Assembly: GCF_910592395.1 (NCBI RefSeq)
Contig: NC_088323.1
Location: forward strand, 1-64,000
Reading direction: 5' to 3'
Source of the DNA: Lineus longissimus
Lineage: Eukaryota; Nemertea; Pilidiophora; Heteronemertea; Lineidae
Length of the DNA stretch: 64,000 nucleotides
Shown here: positions 55,064 to 64,000 of the stretch, in pieces
Layout: every line of letters begins with the position of its first letter
Position numbering within the stretch: the stretch's first letter is position 1
Notes under the pieces: generated by a model
Database searches by the model: none
The model's input: only the letters and a program-made list of their open reading frames with translations
What the model was told of the DNA's origin: nothing
Position numbers and translations under genes: made by a program

Positions 55064-58000
55064 TTAAGAGCCTCGTGTCTGCAGCTGGTTCAGAATCATC
55101 TCATTTTTTCGACATTCCTGAAAGAAACCAAAAACACATTTGGATAACATAGGAAAGTTAGGAATTCAAGTCAAAGACCTTGTGTTTGTAAAGTGACTGA
55201 CAACAGCTCTCTCACTTGATTGAATGTTTTCTTTTCATACTCGGTGAATATTTGGCTAATTTTTAGCTTTCTTGAGAACAACCCTGACTACACAGAGTTA
55301 CCATTGCTGCTATGTCTCAATACGACAAACTGTTGTTGACTGAACAGGAAGGACACCTCATTACAGTGACTGAATTAAATAAGAAACACAGCTGATCAGA
55401 TCAAGTTGACTTTACAGAGAGGGTGGCCACAACTGAGCACATTCAACTGCATTTACCTCTTTGAATTCCTTGACTGTCTTGAAGTAAAGCCTCTGTTTCT
55501 CGACCAGATCTAGATGCTGATCGTTCAACGCATCTCTCCTCATTTTCTCATCTTGCTTCTTTTTCTCCACCTGCAACAAGAGGTCAAGGTCACGCTTCGT
55601 CACACTCAGCAAGGTCAAATGTCAAGATTGGAAAAAGGAGAGAGCATGGAAACAAAACAAAAAAACACCTTTAGGACATACACCAGTTCTGTTAAAGGCC
55701 TACACTGTTCCTGTACAAGTATTTTTCCATGGTGTCACTTTATGTGGTGTGTTTATCTTGCACCTGCCAACACACTTATAGTCAACAGTAAACAATGACT
55801 CAACCATGCTGCCTACATCAAGTTCTGCTTGTTCAACTCGTTACCTTGATTCTGTTTTGTTTGATACCTTCGACGATCTGTTCAAACTGCTTCAGAAACT
55901 GTTCCTTGTTGGCAGCAGATGACATCGCTCTGTAAACCAATACAACAAACTATGAGTAAAACACAACCTTCGAGGGCCCGCCAACACTCGAGGACTCCAC
56001 CAACGTTCAGGGGCTACACCAACCCTCAAGGGCTACACCAACCTTCGAAGGCTCCACCAACGTTCGGGGGCTACACCAACCCTCAAGGGCTACACCAACG
56101 TACGGGGGCTCTACCAACCCTCGAGGGCTATACCAACCCTTGAGGGCTCCACCAACACTCGAGGACTCCACCAACGTTCGGGGGCTACACCAACCCTTGA
56201 GGGCTACACCAACCTTCGAAGGCTCCACCAACGTTCGGGTGCTACACCAACCCTTGAGGGCTACACCAACCTTCGAAGGCTCCACCAACGTTCGGGGGCT
56301 ACACCAACCCTTGAGGGCTACATCAACCTTCGAAGGCTCCACCAACGTTCAGGGGCTACACCAACCCTCAAGGGCTACACCAACCTTCGAAGGCTCCACC
56401 AACGTTCGGGGGCTACACCAACCCTCAAGGGCTACACCAACGTACGGGGGCTCTACCAACCCTCGAGGGCTATACCAACCCTTGAGGGCTCCACCAACCC
56501 TCGAGGGCTCCACCAACGTTCGGGGGCTACACCAACCCTTGAGGGCTACACCAACCTTCGAAGGCTCCACCAACATTCGGGGGCTACACCAACCCTTGAG
56601 GGCTACACCAACCCTCGAGGGCTCCACCAACGTTCGGGGGCTACACCAACCCTCAGGGGCTACACCAACCCTCGAGGGCTCCACCAACGTTCGGGGGCTA
56701 CACCAACCCTCCAGGGCTACACCAACCTTCGAAGGCTCCACCAACATTCGGGGGCTACACCAACCCTCCAGGGCTACACCAACCTTCGCGGGCTACACCA
56801 ACCCTCGAGGGCTACACCAACCCTCAAAGGCTCCAAGCTTTAACAACCAGGCCCAGGTGTATGATGCAGTGTTATGCAATCCTGTTAATATCAAAGTGTC
56901 TTACGGTATAACTTATCTATTAAGGACACCATCGGTACTAACAAGTACTGTCCTTAATAGAGAGGTGTTCGCTAAGGGTGGTTCCACTGTACTTACTGTG
57001 TGAAGTTATCGTGTATGGAGTTGAGCAGGTTGACCTCTTTGTTCAGGTAGAGCTTGGTGTCAGCCAGCGTGTTGTACAGAGTGTAGAACTGCTTCGTCTC
57101 TTTGTGGGTGGCAGCAACTGAAAATGGACGATATCTTGATAAAACTCTCCATGTTGAAACATTAGACCCACACCAAAGTTAGTATGATTTCCCACACCGA
57201 AGTTAGTATGATTCACCACACAAAGTTTGTATCATTGATGTCTTAGGGTACCCCAAGCTCTGGGCATTTCAGCTGTAGTTGTGTGCCTTGGTTCCACGTC
57301 AATATGGCTGGTGCGTTTCATTTTTAGTCTGGTTTTATTGCAGAGTTTCTATCTCCTAGTATGGCTGCCATTGCCCGGCTATTACATTAGACCTCAGTGT
57401 TATCACCCCAAGACTGGTTGCCTACCAAGGCAAAGGAGGCCAGTCTCTCTCCAGATCCTTAGTTAACAATATGACATGTGTCATCAAGGAGTTCTGGACA
57501 AACCTTGGTTGTAGAGCTCGACGAATCTCCGCTGGTACTGACTCAACTCTGCTCGTGACGGCACCTCATCTATCTTACGCTGGAGAGCAGAGATCTCCCG
57601 CGTTTTCCTTGCCAGCAGCAGCCGTATCTTATGGAGCTTCTCCTTGTCTGCCTGGTATTGTTTCTCAATGAGTTGACTTCTCTCCATGTCCTCCGATGAT
57701 TCATCATCCGTCCCAGCCTTTAACTTCTCAATGTTCTCCTGAAGGCGCGCCATCTCTTCCTGAAAACACAAGACAGACACTGCTGACTCCTATTGACACA
57801 CCTGGAGTTGATACATAACTGACCAGCTGCCTGAACTGCTGTCGGTCTCCACAAAGGTGATCAGGGATTGTCTGAGAGAAGCCCCTTCACCCAGAGCCAG
57901 CCTAGAACAGACATAACCGCTCTCACCTTGTAGAGCCCCTTCACCCAGAGCCAGCCTAGAACAGACATAACCGCTCTCACCTTGTAGAGCCCCTTCACCC

Positions 58001-61000
58001 AGAGACAGCCCAGAACAGACATAACCGCTCTCACCTTGTAGAGCCCCTTCACCCAGAGACAGCCCAGAACAGACATAACCGCTCTCACCTTGTAGAGCCC
58101 CTTCACCCAGAGACAGCCCAGAACAGACATAACCGCTCTCACCTTGTAGAGCCCCTTCACCCAGAGACAGCCCAGAACAGACATAACCGCTCTCACCTTG
58201 TAGAGCCCCTTCACCCAGAGCCAGCCTAGAACAGACTTAACCGCTCTCACCTTGCAGTGTGCCTTGAACTGGTATTCCTGTTTCTTGAGGTTCTCATTCA
58301 TAGCCACCAGAGAACGTAACTTCTGCAGGATTCCTTGGTTTTCTTCCGTCTCCATTTGATTCAACACCTCCATTTCATTGTCGATTCTTGCACCGTAAGC
58401 TTGAGCCTGTAGTATGAAATTTAGAAAACTGTAGAATGAAATGAGTCACATGGTAGTGATCTAGTAGTTCAAAGGCAACATAGACTGTTGTTATGAAGTC
58501 ATTGGTCTACTCTGTGCGGGTACTTGACCTTCATGACTGAGGTTATCAAACACTCCTAGAGAGATGTTCATTCATGGTTGACAACAATGACAGCCTACTC
58601 ACCTCTTCCAGTTTCTGCTGCATCTCAACGTACGTCTTGTGAAGGTCGGCATGTTTGCTCTGGATCTGGAAGAGATGCAGTTATGAACATTAATGAGGCA
58701 TGAATTAATCTCCTTTAACAGAGAAGAGGTAATCGCAATGTATCCTAGACATTGAGGTAAATCTTCCCTGGAAGACAACAGGGCTGACCCCAAGGTCAAT
58801 TATGCACTGAGAGCTCTCTGGGAATAAGATAGCAGTAGAATAGGTCAGTTCAATGCAACAGGCCACTGTTTGCCAATAGGCCTAAACGCCTGACTGTGGG
58901 TTCCAGCACATTGTGTACTTGTCACTGTACCTGTTCCATCTTGGTGTTCTGCTGTGCGATCTGCTTGTTCATAGCATTGACCGTCCTCTTGTGTTGTTGA
59001 GCTCCACTCAGCTTGGATTCTCTCTCAATCGACCCCTCCAGCTCAGCATGCTGTCAAAAGAATTGTCATCAGACCTTTAGCAAGCAAGCGATGAAGCAAC
59101 ACTCAGATAAGCTAACTGTGCACTCACCAACTCCTCTCCCTAAACATCACAGTCATTCAACGATACAGCACCAACTCCTCTCCCTAAACATCACAGTCAT
59201 TCAACATCACAGCACCAACTCCTCTCCCTAAACATCACAGTCATTCAACGATACAGCACCAACTCCTCTCCCTAAACATCACAGTCATTCAACGATACAG
59301 CACCAACTCCTCTCCCTAAACATCACAGTCATTCAACGATACAGCACCAACTCCTCTCCCTAAACATCACAGTCATTCAACGATACAGCACTAACTCCTC
59401 TCCCTAAACATCACAGTCATTCAACGATACAGCACCAACTCCTCTCCCCAAAACATCACAGTCATTCAACGTCACAGCACCAACTCCTCTCCCTAAACAT
59501 CACAGTCATTCAACGATACAGCACCAACTCCTCTCCCTAAACATCACAGTCATTCAACGATACAGCACCAACTCCTCTCCCTAAACATCACAGTCATTCA
59601 ACGTCACAGCACGAACTCCTCTCCCTAAACATCACAGTCATTCAACGATACAGCACCAACTCCTCTCACTAAACATCACAGTCATTCAACGATACAGCAC
59701 CAACTCCTCTCCCTAAACATCACAGTCATTCAACGATACAGCACCAACTCCTCTCCCTAAACATCACAGTCATTCAACAATACAGCACCAACTTCTCTCC
59801 CTAAACATCACAGTCATTCAACGATACAGTACCAACTCCTCTCCCTAAACATCACAGTCATTCAACGATACAGCACCAACTCCTCTCCCTAAACATCACA
59901 GTCATTCAACGATACAGCACCAACTCCTCTCCCTAAACATCACAGTCATTCAACGATACAGCACCAACTCCTCTCCCTAAACATCACAGTCATTCAACGA
60001 TACAGCACCAACTCCTCTCCCTAAACATCACAGTCATTCAACGTCACAGCACGAACTCCTCTCCCTAAACATCACAGTCATTCAACGATACAGCACCAAC
60101 TCCTCTCCCTAAACATCACAGTCATTCAACGATACAGCACCAACTCCTCTCCCTAAACATCACAGTCATTCCACAATAAAGCAAAGTACTACAGAACAGT
60201 GAGAGATGCCCAACTGATATATCTCCCGATGTTGTCGCATACCAACCCTTTTTAACCACATGTGACAACTTCAAAGATGTCTTTCATTTGTTCATCTTGG
60301 GGGGTTTTCTGTACAATAGGTAGAAAGAAACTTCAAACAAACATTGCTGTTGTGGACTTATGTTACGTATTTCAATTTCAAGCTACCACTTTGGCTTTGA
60401 TAATGACATCATGGGATGGTTGAAATCATGGAGGGAAGAAAAGCTTCTTCAGGGAATGATCATGTCTTCATATTCAATGTGCAGCCAACAACATGTTAGA
60501 GTACGACACCTATCCCTAACTAGCTACATAGCTGTCACAGGCTTCTTTGAGAGATCTCTTGATGGTTACATTTCACTTGTTACTAATTGATAAGACGAGG
60601 CAATGGTCAACTATATTTATGTTAGAGAAAAGAAGACTGTTACATGCACCAATAACCACATGATCATCCTGCAATAAAGTGGTCAGGATAGGAGAACCTA
60701 CCTACTCGTCATATTGAAAATAAAAGGTAGCTAAATTATGTGCTTCATTACTATCGTTTGAAAAAAGTACAGTTAATAAGAGAAACAGCCAGAGTAACAA
60801 TGCACCTGTCACCAAACAATAAACAAGGGTTAACATGTAAAAATGGAAAATAGATGCAAAACAAAAGTGACATTGATTATTGTAGAGTTGAGATTAAGTG
60901 CAGCTTTGTGTGAACCGAGAACTTATTCCTTTGTCAGAGTGTTATAGATGACCCCCCCCCCCCCCCCGGAAGGCTCAATACCCTGTTTAATCATGTAGAC

Positions 61001-63300
61001 CACCTCCCCAAAGTTCAGGAGATGAGCTCCAAACTGGCAGCAGAAACGATGGGTCACATAGGAATAAGCTCAGTATAACTCAGCAACAACACTTATTGAA
61101 AGAACACGTTGAACATTACCTGAACCTCTGTACGCTGAAAGAACATGTCTTGAATATTGAAAACAGTAGATGTTCAAAGGCTGTAGTGGCAAACACTTCA
61201 TCAAATGCCTCTGTCATTTAATCATGACCACAGCTTGAATCCAAAAGACGAAAAGTGAAAACAGACATGATGACCACTCATGCGTGATCCTCATGATCAA
61301 TAAAAAGTTAATTCAACCAAAACATCAATACTTGTCCAGAGTAAAGTAAATAATGGTAACCTACTATTTAAAAGTCATGGTTCCAACAGAGAGAGAAAGA
61401 CCACCTACCTTGTCCGCATATTCTGAAGCGATCTGGTGGATCTCCTGTGATTGCATTCCGACGATCGATCCTACAGCACTTGCTGTCAGTTTACCCTGTA
61501 GAGAAACAGTGAACCAAAGTGAAAGTGTCTCTTCTTCCCAGCAAATACTCTCTTCATCTGCCAGATCAATGAAAGCCAAGTCACATACACCTATTCTCTA
61601 CGAAAGAATCTCTGGTGGTATCACTGTTAAACAAACTACTAAATTTTGAAGACTGATTACGTGCAACAATAGTCTTACCCAAGCTTTCATGCAAACAGAA
61701 ATATGCAAATGGGATAAAAACTGGCAACAAAAGACAATCAAGAGGCAGCTATTTATTGGAGAAACTTTCCCCCAGAAATCTTGGCAATGATTTCAAGGGA
61801 CTCAATTCAAATCAGTCCAGTTTCCCTTCAGATGGTAGCGCCCCCTCGGCTGATAAAGGTACTAACTCACCTCAGTGCCGGCTGCCGCCATGCCACTCAT
61901 CAGAGCTTTGATTCGACGCTAAGAAGCCAAAACAAAACACAGGTATAAAGATGCACAAACACCAGAAGACTTCAAGATCATACTACAACAAGGATACTAC
62001 AGAGGTGTAAATGAATCGTCCATTGCAACTCAATAACTAACTCATCACTAATAAAGCAAAAAAGGAGACTTGATCACAGCAGCTGACAGATAAAAACAAA
62101 CGCCATAATCTTCTCCCTGAAATCAAATCATGAAATCAACAAAGGTCTGGGCTGAAACGGCCATCTCGAATACTGCCATCGATGGATGAGTGGACGTCAT
62201 CGTAAATCCATCACAAAAGCTTTTCGTCCCAGACAGTTTTCTGTAAAACGGAAATAGAAATGAGACTTTCAGGGCTGAGCAGGTAATATGAAATGTGAGT
62301 TTCACCTCTTCTTCTTGTCTTATCTCCCCTTCCAACACATCATCCTCCTGTCCACCAACACCGCCAGCAGCAGCCTTCTTTGCAGCAGATTTATCATCCT
62401 GAAAAGAGGCAAACACATTTCAAAATCAGGATTATGCCTGAGCCTCTTGGTAGAGTGGTTAGTGCACTTGACTGACAATCAGTCGTCTGGACACAATCTT
62501 TCACCAGTGCCAGCTGATTAAGGTCAACTAATGTACATGCACTGAAGAGAAACCTTGGGGTGATTTGCAAAAAGAAGGGGATTCTCCTTCTCCTTTTCTT
62601 CCATTGCTAGTCTGGTCTAGACCAAGCAGCACCACTTGGCCACAGAGCGGGAAGAGTACAGCAGTAAGACTCACTACATGAGGAAGGGGTGCCAGAGCAT
62701 CAGCCTTTGCCATTACTCCTCTCAGGCATCAACAAATCAACCAACAGGATGCAAAGTAAACTTGCATTTGTTCACGCTTGTTTGAGATTTGTTCATGGTT
62801 GAAAGACTTAATTTCTTATAAAGATTGTTGCTTTACCTCTGTCTTCAACTCACGACTGTAACCATGGCGCCTGAAGAGAGAACAAGACTGTTCCATTACG
62901 TCTGTTTAACTCGGGCAACATCCAAAGTCAACAAATATTTAAATATCAATCCACTTGCATGACTGGCTGGACCATGCAAGACGTCACAATCAACAGAGCA
63001 TCAGAGCTGGGGAGTGAGAGGCTGGGATAGTGAACTCATGACTGACCTTCCATATTCTAGTAGCGTGGACTGCACCCTACTCTCTTCCTCCAGCAAGCTA
63101 GCAGTGTGAGTTCGACGGTACTTTCTGGTTGGTTTGTACAAATCCTTCACTGCAGACAGAGATGCGACTGATTTGTCCTTGATTTCCTTGAAGATGTCAT
63201 CCTCAGGCATACTGTGATTCTTGTTGAACTGTGAGACAGAAAACGCTCGGATGTAGTCACCCATTTCCTCACGCGTCTCAATTGCCTTCTTCACCAGCCA
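55064..63300 (-). CDS. CCDC93: CCDC93, CCC-complex subunit; 3' 13 exons (494 aa, N-terminus off window)
   Basis: Exons in transcript order: 63047-63300, 62837-62870, 62306-62398, 61871-61918, 61409-61495, 58931-59050, 58603-58665, 58251-58406, 57504-57759, 56997-57117, 55845-55929, 55457-55570, 55064-55117 (TAA 55064-55066). All junctions are GT-AG and phases agree over 1485 bases. Diagnostic matches to vertebrate CCDC93: [139 protein letters not shown], and RKNEMIL at the end. The visible part is mostly coiled coil; human CCDC93 is 631 aa, so about 130-140 N-terminal residues (a calponin-homology-like domain in the family) lie past base 64000. CCDC93 with CCDC22 and COMMD proteins recycles receptors from endosomes with the retriever and WASH machinery. 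Confidence 0.93.
55979..56838. repeat. Composite 18-bp-based array in CCDC93 intron (after exon 56997-57117)
   Basis: The basic word is GGCTACACCAACCCTTGAG with alternating forms (GGCTCCACCAACGTTCGGG, GGCTACACCAACCTTCGAAG), organised into higher-order groups of three words. Each word carries a small palindrome (CCTTCGAAGG, CCCTCGAGGG, CCCTTGAGGG). Multiples of 18 keep frames open on both strands, which produces long spurious frames. Confidence 0.93.
57886..58250. repeat. 54-bp minisatellite carrying copies of the CCDC93 5' splice site (about 7 units)
   Basis: On the minus strand, exon 58251-58406 ends TGCAAG and the intron begins GTGAGAGCGGTTA. Every unit repeats TACAAG/GTGAGAGCGGTTATGTCT and continues GTTCTGGGCTGTCTCTGGGT and GAAGGGGCTC. 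The unit is 54 bases (18 codons), and the frame stays open from the exon through all units. Confidence 0.95.
59107..60178. repeat. 44-bp minisatellite in a CCDC93 intron (about 24 units)
   Basis: The unit includes CAACGATACAGCACCAACTC, CTCTCCCTAAACATCACAGT and CATT. CGATAC/CGTCAC variants recur. It begins about 57 bases beyond the acceptor of exon 58931-59050. Confidence 0.95.
60179..61408 (-). other. CCDC93 intron, unique part
   Basis: AT-leaning intron DNA. A run of C at about 60953-60967 is the only notable feature. No exon is needed for phase continuity. Confidence 0.6.
62436..62505 (+). mobile_element. Degenerate tRNA-like segment in a CCDC93 intron
   Basis: It reads GAGCCTCTTGGTAGAGTGGT, then TAGTGCACTTGACTGACAAT and CAGTCGTCTGGA, matching a tRNA D-arm (TGGTAGAGTGGTTAG), an anticodon-arm-like hairpin (GACTGACAATCAGTC) and a decayed B box. 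It is probably a tRNA-derived SINE head or pseudogene. Confidence 0.45.
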
Positions 63301-63490
63301 CTGAAATCACAAAGGGTGGGCGAGTGTAAACCGAGTATGTAATGACAGTCCAGAGAACTCTTAAGTTGGACACCCTCTCTGGTATAAAGACATGTCTTCT
63401 CTCGGCGCTCGTCAGCAGTTCAATCAAATACATAGTCCAGTCTGGTTTATAAAGTCAACGATTTGACATTGTTGCATCATCCGGAAACAG

Positions 63491-64000
63491 ATGAAAACTG
63501 ATTGACTTACCTGCACCACAGGGTAGATGTATGAAAACTGATTGACTTACCTGCACCACAGGGTAGATGTATGAAAACTGATTGACTTACCTGCACCACA
63601 GGGTAGATGTGGATGAAAACTGATTGACTTACCTGCACCACAGGGTAGATGTATGAAAACTGATTGACTTACCTGCACCACAGGGTAGATGTATGAAAAC
63701 TGATTGACTTACCTGCACCACAGGGTAGATGTATGAAAACTGATTGACTTACCTGCACCACAGGGTAGATGTATGAAAACTGATTGACTTACCTGCACCA
63801 CAGGGTAGATGTATGAAAACTGATTGACTTACCTGCACCACAGGGTAGATGTATGAAAACTGATTGACTTACCTGCACCACAGGGTAGATGTGGATGAAA
63901 ACTGATTGACTTACCTGCACCACAGGGTAGATGTGGATGAAAACTGATTGACTTACCTGCACCACAGGGTAGATGTAGATGAAAACTGATTGACTTACCT
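63491..64000. repeat. 40-bp minisatellite made of a CCDC93 exon end plus 5' splice site (at least 12 units)
   Basis: On the minus strand each unit reads CATCTACCCTGTGGTGCAG followed by GTAAGTCAATCAGTTTTCATA. This is a coding-like end (TAC CCT GTG GTG CAG, Y-P-V-V-Q) joined to a strong donor, and the next known exon (63300) starts W-L-V-K-K, as expected after VVQ in CCDC93. Some units are 42 bases (GTGGATG or GTAGATG in place of GTATG). The array runs off the window, so the authentic exon lies beyond 64000. Confidence 0.9.

Noticed and set aside
56007-57003. Plus- and minus-strand frames with TNVRGLHQP or [12 protein letters not shown] repeats
   Set aside because: They arise from the 18-bp-based array in a CCDC93 intron, and no frame joins an exon in phase.
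55979-64000. CRISPR-like arrays
   Set aside because: The short regular repeats are contiguous minisatellites without unique spacers, in an animal genome.

Overview
This is a 64 kb stretch of animal nuclear DNA. Genes are split by many GT-AG introns, intergenic DNA is sparse in genes, and tandem repeats are very abundant. Three protein genes can be rebuilt exon by exon with every reading phase agreeing across introns. (1) A five-exon gene on the + strand (7791-10295, 180 aa) whose C-terminal part aligns without gaps to TEX12, a synaptonemal-complex central-element protein. (2) A 19-exon PAR-3 polarity scaffold gene (PARD3 family) on the - strand (49371 down to 16799, 1450 aa), with the N-terminal oligomerisation domain, three PDZ domains and the conserved aPKC-site block. 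(3) The 3' thirteen exons of CCDC93, a subunit of the COMMD/CCDC22/CCDC93 (CCC) endosomal recycling complex, on the - strand (63300 down to 55064, 494 aa visible). Its first exons lie beyond the right edge.

Layout. Positions 1-1.9 kb hold a 15-bp array carrying a TAGGGTTAG telomere-like core, followed by 63-bp and 70-bp arrays to about 2.65 kb. From 2.65 to 7.8 kb is intergenic DNA with a LINE 3' tail (4.4-4.7 kb) and an inverted-repeat-bounded candidate element (5.2-6.4 kb). The TEX12-like gene occupies 7.8-10.3 kb. A 2.1-kb array of 44-bp units follows, then unassigned DNA to 16.8 kb. PARD3 fills 16.8-49.4 kb, most of it introns loaded with minisatellites. The interval 49.4-55.1 kb between PARD3 and CCDC93 holds arrays, duplicated dispersed sequence, a tRNA-like segment and a second LINE tail. 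CCDC93 fills the rest.

The most striking property is tandem repetition. About 28 separate minisatellites, each with its own unit sequence (15-148 bp), cover roughly a quarter of the window. In at least two introns of CCDC93 the repeat unit contains a full copy of the exon end plus 5' splice site, and in PARD3 a 4.3-kb array starts about five bases into the intron. From memory, intronic minisatellites that start at the exon-intron boundary were described at the amphioxus Adh locus ('mirages'). That parallel, with the gene content, makes a cephalochordate a reasonable guess. I cannot prove the species, and another marine invertebrate remains possible.

The three genes have unrelated jobs (meiosis, cell polarity, endosomal recycling). 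I see no sign that they form a functional cluster. No rRNA gene, intact tRNA gene, CRISPR array or bacterial-type operon is present.
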